A DNA stretch of 64,000 nt, from the NCBI RefSeq assembly GCF_016865485.1, contig NZ_AP024452.1, positions 704,501-768,500 of the forward strand, in the 5' to 3' direction. Below are positions 41,504-50,500 of this stretch, in pieces (the stretch's first letter is position 1; each line of letters starts with the position of its first letter). This stretch comes from Luteitalea sp. TBR-22 (lineage in GTDB: Bacteria > Acidobacteriota > Vicinamibacteria > Vicinamibacterales > Vicinamibacteraceae). Below the pieces are notes generated by a model. The model was given only the letters and a program-made list of their open reading frames with translations, had not been told where the DNA came from and searched no databases. The position numbers and the translations under genes are program-made.

Positions 41504-44500
41504 ATGTCCTCCGCGCTCGAGCGTTCTGCTCGCCTCGCTCAGTTCCTTCGTGAAGCCGTCGGCATCCGCTCGAAGCCGGTGGTCGAGGTTTCGAAGTATC
41601 CGAATGTGCTCTGGTTCTCGAACATGCCGGGCCAGCAGGAGACCAAGGATCTGCGGTCGCCTTTGCTCGCCTCCAGCTGGCGAGACGACGACTTTCGCTG
41701 GCTCGTGGTGAACCGCGTGCGGGAGAAGAGCGCTCCCGAGCCTCCGAAGACCTGCCGCCCTTGGCTCGAGACCGTGGTGCTCGACGACCCGGCAAAGGAG
41801 CCGGGGATGGTGCCCCTGGTCCGGCTCCAGCCGGACGGGACCGAGATCGAGGTTCCTCCTTCGTTGGAAGCCGTCGAGGCATGGAGTGCGTATCTCCAGC
41901 AATCATGGATGCCGTGGGCGTCTGCCACCCGGGTGCTGCGCCGTGTTCGCGCCATCTACGAGGAGCTGTTCGCGATTCGCAACCAGCTTCAAGGGCAGGA
42001 AGATGGTTACGACCTGTTCATCGGCTGCGGGCTCCTGCAGATGCGCCTCGAGGACGGCCGTGCCGCGAGGCGGCACCTCCTCGCATTCCCGGCAGAGATC
42101 GACATCGACGACAAGACCGGCACGCTCACGGTTCGGCCATCGGCGTCGTTCGTGCAGGCCGTGATGGAATCGGAGTACCTCGACGCGGTCACCCGCGCCA
42201 GCCTGCAGAAGCAGTGGCAGCGGATGGGAGCGCAGATGGAGGAGATCGGGCCTGCGCTGCACAACCGCGCCGGCCTGACATCCGCACTGAGGCAGCTGGT
42301 GTTCGAGGTCGCCGGAGATGCGGAGTACATCGACGACATGGTGGCCACCACAGACGTGCCACCACACGCGCGTGCTCGCTTCGCTCCCGCGATCGTCTTT
42401 CGCCCTCGATCGGCTCGCGCACTGGAGAAGGTGCTCAGGGACATCGAGCAGCAGATGTCATCCGGCTCTGTCGAGCCCGGCCGGCTGCCCTATGCATGGC
42501 GACAGCTCATCGAGGATCCCGATGCGCCTGCTCCTGATCCGGTCGAGCCTGGCGGGCATGGCGCTCCGGTCGAGACCTACTTCCCCCTGCCGGCCAATGA
42601 CGAGCAACTGCAGATCGTGCGTCTGGCCAACAACAAGGCGGGGGTGGTGGTGCAGGGGCCGCCTGGCACGGGCAAGAGCCACACGATTGCCAACCTGATC
42701 TCGCACTACCTCGCATCTGGCCAGCGTGTCCTGGTGACGGCCGAAAAGGCGCAGGCGTTGAAGGTGCTCCGCGACAAGCTGCCTGAGCCCCTTCGCGAGC
42801 TCTGCGTGACGCTGCTTGGCTCAGGTGCCGAGGCCGACAAGGACCTCGAGAGAAACGTGCGCGCCCTCCTGGAGCGATACCAGCGCTCCCTGCTTTCTCC
42901 GGGGTGCTACATCAGGGAGGCCGATCGGCTCGGTGATGAGATCGAGGCCTGTCAACGCACTCTCGAGCGGCACGAGCGCAGTGTGCTCGAGATCAGGCAG
43001 GCTGAAGGGGAGATCGTCTCGCCCCGACCCGGCTACTCCGGGACGAGAGCCCACATCGCGCGCCTGCTGCAGGAGCATGCAGACGAGCGCGGATGGATTG
43101 CGGACGCCCTTTCATGGGAGACGCCTTGCCCGCCGTTTGCGCCTGGGTGGGCTGCCCTCGCCGACTACCACGCCTCGCTCACACCTGAAGCCCGCGCCGC
43201 CCTGCAGCGTCGCTGGATTCCGCTGCCGTTTGCGGCCCAGGACGCCTTCGACGTGCTCGAGGGCGTTGCTCAGGCGACGCTCGCGCTTCGCACCCTGAAC
43301 CTCTCCGTGGCTGAAGACGCGGCCGATGCCGATCTTGCGCACCTCGAGGCTTACCTCCGTCGGGTCCAGCAACTCGAGCTCACGCGCGGTGATGCGTGGA
43401 CGAAAGACGTGAGGCGAGACGTCTTTGCGCGTGACACCTCCCGGTTCGAGGCCCTGCATCGGCAGGCCAAGGCCGCGCTCCGCAAGGTTACGCAGAATGT
43501 GACGGACGCTGTGCGCGACATCGAAGTCTCCGGCGACCGCTCGATTGCGGACACCGTGCGGGACATCGGTCGACTCCACGCGCACTTCGCGGCAGGCGGG
43601 AAGATGCGTGAGTTCGTCTTCTTCACTCCCGCGGTCATTACGGAGACGAGCTGGCTTGCCGAGCACGTGACCCTCGACGGACAGCCATTCAGGATTCCCG
43701 AAGACGTCGAGGTGGCGAAGAAGGCCATCGACGCGGCGGCGGTTGTGGCAGGTGCCTGGAAGCCCTGGAAGGAGCACGGCGAAGAAGGCCTCGACGCGAC
43801 GCAGCAGGTCGCCGTACTGAAGGCACGGCTCGAGGTCCTTGGACAGTGGCTGGAGCTTCCGGCCCCGTGGGACTCGGTCTCTGCGAATGTTCAAGCGTGG
43901 CTCCAGCGGACCGTCGCCGACGGTGCTGACACAGCCAGCCTGCTCCAGGCCGTATGCGCTCGCAGGTCGGTCCTTGCCCTCGCCCGGGCGCGTGAGCGGC
44001 GGGACGCGCTCGTCGCGCTGTTGCCGGAGCCTGGTCCCGACGACCTCCCGACTATCGCGGCGGTGGCGACAGCGCTCGTGGCCGAAGATGCCAAGGCTCT
44101 CGGCCGTGTGTTGGCGGATCTGGAGTCCGAGCGCGCTCGTCGGCAAGACTTCGAGCGCTACACGGATTGGCTGGCCACGGTCGAGACTCACGCGCCTCGC
44201 GCGGCTGCGACTATCAGGAGCGCAGAGGGCTCGCCAGACCTGGTGCCGCGTCTCGAGCGCTTCGAGGAGGCATGGGACCACGCCTGCACCCGCGCATGGC
44301 TCGACGCGCAGCTGGATCCGGTTCGGCAACGCAGCCTGCAGGCCCAACTGGCGGCGACGCGGGAGCGATTGGAAGAGCTGCGCAGGGACGCCGTGGCCGC
44401 GCGTGCCCGGCACCATGCCGCGGAGCGGCTCGACATCCGGGGAAAGGCCCTGCTCGAGTCCTGGAGCAACGCGGTACGCAATATCCCGCAGACAGGGAGA

Positions 44501-46639
44501 ACGGTCTTCGCGAGAAGAGCCGCAGCGAGGGAGTTGCTCGGCTCCGCACTGGATCGCATTCCAGCATGGGTCGTGTCGCTGAACCGCCTGTACGAGACGG
44601 TGAGCACGAGACCGGGGGAGTTCGACATCGCGATCGTCGACGAGGCATCGCAGTGCGGCCTCGAAGCCCTACCGCTCTTCTACCTCGCCAAGCAGGTGAT
44701 CGTCGTGGGCGACGACAAGCAGATCTCTCCGTCTGCCGTGGGCGTCGATGCGACGGCAGTGCCCTCGCTCGCCAACACCCTGTTGCCCGATTTCGCGAGA
44801 CGGGCGAACCTCACCCTGCAGTCGAGTCTGTTCGACCACAGCAGGGTGAACCTGCTGCACGGTATTTCCCTCCGGGAGCACTTCAGGTGTGTTCCCGAGA
44901 TCATCAGGTTCAGCAACGAACTGTGCTACGACGGGAAGCTCGTACCGCTCAAGCAGGCCGGAAGAGATCGCCTGCCGCCGCTTGAGTCTCGGCACGTAGC
45001 GGATGGCCTCAGGAAGAGCGACAGCAACCTGCCCGAAGCCAAGGCCATTGTCGAAACCCTGTTGCAGTGCCATCGCGATGCCAGGTACGAGGGCATGACG
45101 TTCGGAGTCATCAGCCTTCAAGGCGATGAACAGGCGAGCCTCATCGAACGGCTCGTCATGAAGCAAGCGCCACAGCTCTTCAGTGAGCGCAGCCTGCGGT
45201 GCGGCAATCCCTACGCCTTTCAGGGCGACGAACGGAACGTCATCTTCCTGAGCATGGTCACGGCGCCGAACATCGACAGCCGAGCACTGACGGGTCCCAC
45301 GTTCGAACAGCGATTCAACGTCGCGATGAGTCGTGCGCAGGATCAAGTCTGGCTGTTTCACAGCGTCCGCCAGGAACATCTCGCGAGGGAGTGCCTCCGC
45401 GCCCGAGTCCTCCAGTTCTTCGAGACTCCTGTCGATGTCAGCATTCAGGGCACCGAGCTGTCTCTCCCGGAGCTTCAGCGACTCGCCGCTCGTCGACCGC
45501 GCGTTCGCGGGGAGCAGCCCCGGCCATTCGACAGTTGGTTCGAGCTGGACGTGGCTCTGGCGCTCGCGAGCCGAGGACTGAAGGTGTCGGCGCAGGTGTC
45601 GGTTGCTTCGCGCCGCATCGACCTGGTGGTGGAAGGGCGGAACTGGAGGCTCGCCGTCGAGTGTGATGGCGATGCGTTTCACGGTGCGGACAGGTTCCAG
45701 GAGGACCTCGCGCGTCAGCGTCAGCTCGAGCGGGCAGGGTGGCAGTTCGTCAGGATTCTCGAGAGCCAGTTCTACGCCGACCCGAGCGCTGCACTCGAAG
45801 AGGTGCTGGAGCTGTGCGAGGAGTTGACGGAGGAGCAGGAGGAGGCCGAGGCGGCGACTGATGCAGGTCCGGTCGACTCAGTCGTTCATCAGGCGCCCCC
45901 GGCAGCGCCAGACGACGCTTGCGAGCAAGTCACCGAAGACGCCGCTTGGCCTCTACCGTCATCGGCGGAGCAGTCCGACGAAGAGGACGAGGATGACGTG
46001 AACGAGCCCGGTGGGGAGGCGATCGAGGCGGAACTCGACTTCGCCCCGAGCCCTGCCGTCACGACTGGCCCGTTCACCGGCCATGTGGGCAAGCGCTATC
46101 CGAACCCTAGGACGGCACCTGCACGCAACGTCGCGGACGCGGTCCTCGAGATCCTGAGGCAAGACGGCCCCATGCCCAAGGCGTCCATCTACAAGCTCTA
46201 CAGGGATGGATGCCCAGAGGTGTCTCGCGCCTCCAAGACTTTGAAACAGGCAATCAACCGGGTCATCAGCAACCTGCAGCGCTCCCGACGCGTGATCGCC
46301 ACTGACGAGGGTTCGGGCAGACGCCTCGCCGCGGAAGTCACCCTGCGCAGCGCGGACACTGACGCCGTGCGCGTGCGCCCCCTCGGGGCGAGAACGTTCG
46401 CCGATGTGCCGATCTCCGAGATTGCGGCGCGCCTGCGCGTGCTTGCCGGTGGCAAGGTGCCCCCTCGAGGCGACCGCGTGGAACTGTTCCAGCAGGTACT
46501 CAGGGATCTCGGCCTGCCGCACCGGGTGGACAGCTGCCTGCCGAGGTTCGAGTTTGCTGCCCGCCTCGCATTCGAACCGGACAGGTGGTCAGCGCCAGGC
46601 GGGCCCGGTCCTCTCACGCAGACGCTCCCGCTGGAGTAG
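41504..46639 (+). CDS. Giant SF1 helicase with C-terminal MTES_1575-like nuclease
   Basis: The 1711-residue protein has an unrecognised N-terminal region (about 1-360), an SF1B (AAA_11/AAA_12) helicase split by a long coiled insert, and a C-terminal nuclease. Helicase motifs: Walker A G-P-P-G-T-G-K-S at 385-392, I-V-D-E-A-S-Q-C near 1045, G-D-D-K-Q-I-S-P, and late F-Q-G-D-E-R-N and N-V-A-M-S-R-A. The nuclease core (about 1340-1420) reads R-I-D-L-V-V-E-G ... A-V-E-C-D-G-D-A-F-H, a Vsr/MTES_1575-like PD-(D/E)XK. An acidic linker and a winged-helix-like domain (about 1545-1610) finish it. Such proteins cut invading DNA in defence islands. It sits between pglX (11 bases upstream) and a pglY remnant, so it is inserted in the BREX operon. 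Confidence 0.85.
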   Translation: MSSALERSARLAQFLREAVGIRSKPVVEVSKYPNVLWFSNMPGQQETKDLRSPLLASSWRDDDFRWLVVNRVREKSAPEPPKTCRPWLETVVLDDPAKEPGMVPLVRLQPDGTEIEVPPSLEAVEAWSAYLQQSWMPWASATRVLRRVRAIYEELFAIRNQLQGQEDGYDLFIGCGLLQMRLEDGRAARRHLLAFPAEIDIDDKTGTLTVRPSASFVQAVMESEYLDAVTRASLQKQWQRMGAQMEEIGPALHNRAGLTSALRQLVFEVAGDAEYIDDMVATTDVPPHARARFAPAIVFRPRSARALEKVLRDIEQQMSSGSVEPGRLPYAWRQLIEDPDAPAPDPVEPGGHGAPVETYFPLPANDEQLQIVRLANNKAGVVVQGPPGTGKSHTIANLISHYLASGQRVLVTAEKAQALKVLRDKLPEPLRELCVTLLGSGAEADKDLERNVRALLERYQRSLLSPGCYIREADRLGDEIEACQRTLERHERSVLEIRQAEGEIVSPRPGYSGTRAHIARLLQEHADERGWIADALSWETPCPPFAPGWAALADYHASLTPEARAALQRRWIPLPFAAQDAFDVLEGVAQATLALRTLNLSVAEDAADADLAHLEAYLRRVQQLELTRGDAWTKDVRRDVFARDTSRFEALHRQAKAALRKVTQNVTDAVRDIEVSGDRSIADTVRDIGRLHAHFAAGGKMREFVFFTPAVITETSWLAEHVTLDGQPFRIPEDVEVAKKAIDAAAVVAGAWKPWKEHGEEGLDATQQVAVLKARLEVLGQWLELPAPWDSVSANVQAWLQRTVADGADTASLLQAVCARRSVLALARARERRDALVALLPEPGPDDLPTIAAVATALVAEDAKALGRVLADLESERARRQDFERYTDWLATVETHAPRAAATIRSAEGSPDLVPRLERFEEAWDHACTRAWLDAQLDPVRQRSLQAQLAATRERLEELRRDAVAARARHHAAERLDIRGKALLESWSNAVRNIPQTGRTVFARRAAARELLGSALDRIPAWVVSLNRLYETVSTRPGEFDIAIVDEASQCGLEALPLFYLAKQVIVVGDDKQISPSAVGVDATAVPSLANTLLPDFARRANLTLQSSLFDHSRVNLLHGISLREHFRCVPEIIRFSNELCYDGKLVPLKQAGRDRLPPLESRHVADGLRKSDSNLPEAKAIVETLLQCHRDARYEGMTFGVISLQGDEQASLIERLVMKQAPQLFSERSLRCGNPYAFQGDERNVIFLSMVTAPNIDSRALTGPTFEQRFNVAMSRAQDQVWLFHSVRQEHLARECLRARVLQFFETPVDVSIQGTELSLPELQRLAARRPRVRGEQPRPFDSWFELDVALALASRGLKVSAQVSVASRRIDLVVEGRNWRLAVECDGDAFHGADRFQEDLARQRQLERAGWQFVRILESQFYADPSAALEEVLELCEELTEEQEEAEAATDAGPVDSVVHQAPPAAPDDACEQVTEDAAWPLPSSAEQSDEEDEDDVNEPGGEAIEAELDFAPSPAVTTGPFTGHVGKRYPNPRTAPARNVADAVLEILRQDGPMPKASIYKLYRDGCPEVSRASKTLKQAINRVISNLQRSRRVIATDEGSGRRLAAEVTLRSADTDAVRVRPLGARTFADVPISEIAARLRVLAGGKVPPRGDRVELFQQVLRDLGLPHRVDSCLPRFEFAARLAFEPDRWSAPGGPGPLTQTLPLE

Positions 46640-46654
46640 ACAGGTGCCAGACAC

Positions 46655-46777
46655 ATGCCCTTGATCAGGGAAATCTTCAATCTGCCCCGCAGCGTCAACC
46701 TCGCCGACTTCTTGTTGCACCCCGAGGGCATCACGGACGCGCACCTGGGCCTGACCGAGGGGTACACTGAGCCATGA
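46655..46777 (+). pseudogene. Remnant of a second pglY (first 40 codons)
   Basis: The frame begins M-P-L-I-R-E-I-F-N-L-P-R-S-V-N and reaches E-G-I-T-D-A-H before diverging and stopping. The intact pglY at 47596 begins M-P-L-I-S-D-V-L-N-L-P-R-S-V-N and has E-G-I-T-D-A-H at the same distance plus one codon. The DNA is about four fifths identical over roughly 95 bases. This is therefore the 5' end of another pglY allele, broken where the DUF433 gene begins; its TGA overlaps that gene's ATG. It follows the giant helicase by 15 bases. Confidence 0.8.
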
Positions 46778-46971
46778 ATCTCCTGGACCGCATCGTGGTG
46801 GTGCCCGACGTGCGCTTCGGGAAGCCGTGCGTGCGCGGCACCCGGATCACCGTCGGCGACGTGCTGGGCTACCTCGCCGGGGGCATGAGCGAGGACGAGA
46901 TCCTGCAGGACTTCCCGCAGCTCGAGCGCGACGACATCCGGGCGTGCCTTGCATCGCGGTCGCGACTGTAA
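46774..46971 (+). CDS. DUF433 antitoxin-like protein
   Basis: The 65-residue protein has the DUF433 body: V-V-P-D-V-R-F-G-K-P-C-V-R-G-T-R-I-T-V then A-G-G-M-S-E-D-E-I-L-Q-D-F-P-Q-L. Its last residues (C-L-A-S-R-S-R-L) depart from the usual A-F-A-A-x-R-E-R-R ending, as if cut or frameshifted at the 3' end. The normal DUF5615 partner is missing; a ribbon-helix-helix/ParE pair follows nine bases later. It may be an orphan antitoxin. Confidence 0.75.
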   Translation: MNLLDRIVVVPDVRFGKPCVRGTRITVGDVLGYLAGGMSEDEILQDFPQLERDDIRACLASRSRL

Positions 46972-46980
46972 ACTGGCGCC

Positions 46981-47220
46981 ATGGAACTGCATCTGTCGCG
47001 TGAGCTCGAAGGCAAGCTGGCAGCGGCGGCGGTCCGCCGGGGCGTGTCGATCGAGGTCCTGGCTCGCGAGGCACTCGAGCGTGCGGTTGACTACGACGAC
47101 TGGTTTGTCCGCGAGGTCGAGTCGGGCATGGCCCAGATCGGTGCCGGCCAGACGCTGTCCCACGATGACGTCGGGACCCGACTGGCGAAGAAGCTCGCCG
47201 ACCACGACGCCGGTCGCTGA
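46981..47220 (+). CDS. Ribbon-helix-helix antitoxin (ParD/CopG-like)
   Basis: The 79-residue protein starts with a short strand M-E-L-H-L-S and a helix-turn-helix pair (E-L-E-G-K-L-A-A-A-A-V-R-R-G-V-S-I-E-V), the ribbon-helix-helix DNA-binding layout. The C-terminal part (D-D-W-F-V-R-E-V-E-S-G-M-A-Q-I) is typical of antitoxins that wrap ParE toxins. Its stop shares a base with the toxin start (TGATG). It should neutralise the toxin and repress its own operon. Confidence 0.8.
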   Translation: MELHLSRELEGKLAAAAVRRGVSIEVLAREALERAVDYDDWFVREVESGMAQIGAGQTLSHDDVGTRLAKKLADHDAGR

Positions 47221-47495
47221 TGCAACTGCGCTGGACGGAGGCGGCGGCCGCAGATCTGGAGCGCATCGCCGACTACCTCCTGGCCCAATCGCCGGACCGC
47301 GCGCCCGATCTCGTGAAGTCGCTCTACCACGCCCCGGAGGCGCTGTTGGAGTTCCCGCGTCGCGGACGCCCCGGGAAGAAGACCGACACACGCGAACTGG
47401 TGCTCTCGCCGTTGCCGTGGATTGTGGTCTACACGGTTCGGGATGACGTGGTCCACGTCGTCCGCATCCTGCACGGAGCGCAACGCTGGCCCTGA
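47220..47495 (+). CDS. RelE/ParE-family toxin
   Basis: The 91-residue protein reads M-Q-L-R-W-T-E-A-A-A-A-D-L-E-R-I-A-D-Y-L, the standard ParE/RelE start, and ends with Y-T-V-R-D-D-V-V-H-V-V-R-I-L-H-G-A-Q-R-W-P, the conserved last strands. ParE members inhibit gyrase; RelE members cut mRNA. The sequence favours ParE because of the I-L-H-G-A-Q-R-W-P tail. It appears intact and is paired with the upstream antitoxin. Lying inside the BREX operon, it could stabilise the locus against loss. Confidence 0.82.
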   Translation: MQLRWTEAAAADLERIADYLLAQSPDRAPDLVKSLYHAPEALLEFPRRGRPGKKTDTRELVLSPLPWIVVYTVRDDVVHVVRILHGAQRWP

Positions 47496-47501
47496 AAGGA
47501 T

Positions 47502-47529
47502 GGGGTGTCAGACGCCTCTGACTCACCCC
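47502..47529. terminator. Strong hairpin between the toxin gene and pglY
   Basis: GGGGTG-TCAGA (47502-47512) pairs with TCTGA-CT-CACCCC (47517-47529) around a CGCC loop, giving an 11-pair stem with a two-base bulge seven bases after the toxin stop. There is no T tract. It may terminate or attenuate transcription before pglY, or be an intergenic repeat element. Confidence 0.4.
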
Positions 47530-47564
47530 GTCTGAGGGGCACGTGCCGGCTGGAATGGCGGTTG

Positions 47565-47570
47565 TAGAAT
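47565..47570 (+). promoter_or_regulatory. Possible -10 element (TAGAAT) for pglY
   Basis: TAGAAT lies 25 bases before the pglY ATG and after the hairpin. No good -35 box is visible, so a separate pglY promoter is only a possibility. Confidence 0.2.
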
Positions 47571-47595
47571 CCTCCGCACCCGAGCCCTGCCTGAC

Positions 47596-50500
47596 ATGCC
47601 CCTGATCAGCGACGTCCTCAACCTGCCCCGCAGCGTCAACCGCGGCGACTTCGTGCTGCGCCTCTCCGAGGGCATCACGGACGCGCATGCCGACGGCACG
47701 CTGCGCGACTACGTGGTCACGCCGCAGCTCGCGGCCAACTTCAGGGACGCGCTCGCCTTCATCCGAAGCGCTCTCGAGTCGGGCAGCAGCAAAGGCGCCT
47801 ACCTCCACGGCAGCTTCGGCAGCGGCAAGAGCCACTTCATGGCCGTGCTGTACCTGCTGCTGCGCGGCAACCCGAAGGCGCGCGCGCTGCCGGAACTCGC
47901 CGAGGTCGTGCAGGCGCAGGACACGTGGGCCGAGGGCCGCAAGTTCCTGCTCGTGCCCTACCACATGATCGGCGCCCACTCGATGGAGTCGGCCATCCTC
48001 GGCCAGTACGTCGAGTTCGTGCGCCGCCTGCACCCCGAGGCGCCGACCCCTGGCGTCTACCTGTCGGGCCCGCTGTTCGACGACGCGCGCAATCTGCGCC
48101 AGACGATGGGCGATCAGGCGTTCTTCGACGCGCTCAACCGGGGCAAGGGCGGCGGGGGCGGCTGGGGCAACATCGGCGCCGCCTGGGACGCCGCGCGCTT
48201 CGACGCAGCTACGGTCGCGCCAGAGGACGCCGAGGACCGCGTGCGCCTCGTCGGCGACCTCACCGATACCCTGTTCACGGCCTACGCTGGCATCGCCTCC
48301 GGTCAGGGCCGCGGCTTCGTGAGCCTCGACCGGGGGCTGTCTGTCATCAGTCACCACGCGCGGTCGCTCGGCTACGACGCTGTCATCCTGTTCCTGGACG
48401 AACTGATTCTGTGGCTCGCGAGCCGCGCCGCCGACAGCCGCTTCCTGAGCGAGGAAGGCCAGAAGCTCGCCAAGCTTGTCGAGGCCCAGGATCCCAGCCG
48501 CCCCATCCCCATCGTCAGTTTCGTCGCCCGCCAGCGCGACATCCGCGACCTGGTAGGGGAGCACTCGGTGGGTGCGCACGCGCTCGCCTTCAACGACGTG
48601 TTCCGCTGGTGGGAAGCGCGCTTCCACGTGATCACGCTCGAAGATCGCAACCTGTCGGCCATCGTCGAGAAACGCGTGCTCGCCCCCGTCTCTCCGGCCG
48701 CGCGGGCGCAGATGGATGCGGCGTTCACGCAGGCGACGACGCGCCTGCGCCCGGATGTGCGCCAGGCCCTCGTGAGCCGGTCGTCAGACGATGAGTTCAG
48801 GCAGGTGTACCCGTTCTCGCCGGCGCTGGTGCAGGTGCTGGTCGCCGTGTCGTCGATGCTGCAGCGCGAACGCACGGCACTTAAGGTGATGCTCCAGTTG
48901 CTCGTGAACCAGCGCGACACGCTGGAGCTCGGGCAGCTCGTGGCCGTGGGCGACCTGTTCGACGTGATCGCCGAGGGCGACGAGGCCTTCAACGAGCAGA
49001 TGCGCCAGTACTTCGACGGCGCGCGCCGCCTGTGGGCCACCAAGCTGCGGCCGATGCTCGAGGCGCAGCACGGCGTCACCGAGGAGGAACTCGCGAAGCG
49101 GCCCTGGGCGGATCCGGTCGCCACCGCGTTCCGCGCCGACGCACGGCTGCTCAAGACGTTGCTCATCGCCGCGCTGGTGCCGAACGTGGACGCGGTCCGC
49201 TCACTCGACGCCCGGCGGCTCGGCGCCCTCAACCACGGCAGCCTCAAGGCGCCCATTCCCGGGCAGGAAGACTCGCTCATCATCGGGCGCCTGCGGAACT
49301 GGGCCGCCAACGTCGGCGAGATCCACATCAGCGACGACCGTACCAACCCCACGGTGTCGCTGCAGATCACCGGGGTGGACGTGGACGGCATCCTCGCGCA
49401 GGCAAGCGCCGAGGACAATCCTGGCAACCGCCTCCGAAAGATCCGCAGCCTGGTGTTCGGCTTGTGCGGCATCCAGGACCGCGACGAGCTGTTCCTGTCG
49501 CACGAGGTGGTGTGGCGCGGCACGAAGCGGCGCGTCGAGGTGCGCTTCAGCAACGTGCGCGACCTGCCGATGGACTCGCTGCGCGCCCGCGGCACTGACT
49601 GGCTGCTGGTGGTGGACTTCCCGTTCGATGAGCAGGGCCGCACCCCTGCCGACGACCGCGCGCGGGTCGAGGCGTTCCGCGAGACCGAGGCCCCGTCGAA
49701 CACCATCGTGTGGATCCCGGCGTTCCTCAGCCGCGCCTCGCTCAACGAGCTGAAGCAGCTGATCCTCATCGACCACGTGCTCGCCGGCGATCGGCTGGTG
49801 GCCTACACCGCGCACCTCACGCAGACCGAGCGCGAGTCGGCGCGCGTGCTGCTCGAGAACCAGCGGTCGCAGCTCAACGCCAAGCTGCGGATGGTGCTGG
49901 AGGGCGCGTACGGCATCGCGAGAGAGGTGGACGGCAGCATCGACACGGCACTCGAACACCCGCCTGCCGATCGCTTCCAGTCGCTCGACCCCACCCTCAA
50001 GCTGCAGCCGCCGGTGGGACCGACGATGGCGGAGGCGGTGCGGCAGTTGCTGGACCAGGCGCTGCATCACCAGTTCCCGGCGCACCCGCGCTTCGACCTC
50101 GAGGGCGACATCCGCCCGGCGATGCTCAAGCGCGTGTACGCCGAGGTGCAGCGGGCCATCCCCGAGCCGCGGCTGTTCGTGGAGGCGCCAGACACGCGTC
50201 GCCTGATGCGCCAGATCGCCGTGCCACTCTCGCTCGGCGAGATGGGCGAGCAGCACTTCGTCCTGAAGAACGCGTGGACCCAGCATTTCGACAGGAAGGT
50301 CGCGGAGCACGGCGGCAGCCTCACCGTGCGGCGCCTCCGGGGCTGGATCGACGAGCCCACGCCGCGCGGCCTGCCCACTGATTTGGCCAACCTGGTCATC
50401 CTTACCTACGCCGAGCAGAAGAACCTGCGGTTCCTGCTGCACGGTGGGCCGGCCACGCCGACGATCGACTCGCTGCACGACGACCTCGAACTGCGCGAGA

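Noticed and set aside
46774-46971. DUF433 and ParE genes as one three-component system
   Set aside because: DUF433 normally pairs with DUF5615; simple adjacency after recombination is more likely than a functional trio.
46198-48627. Minus-strand open frame of about 800 codons across the pglY fossil, the toxin genes and the pglY start
   Set aside because: It runs antisense over five recognisable plus-strand genes and shows no family motif.
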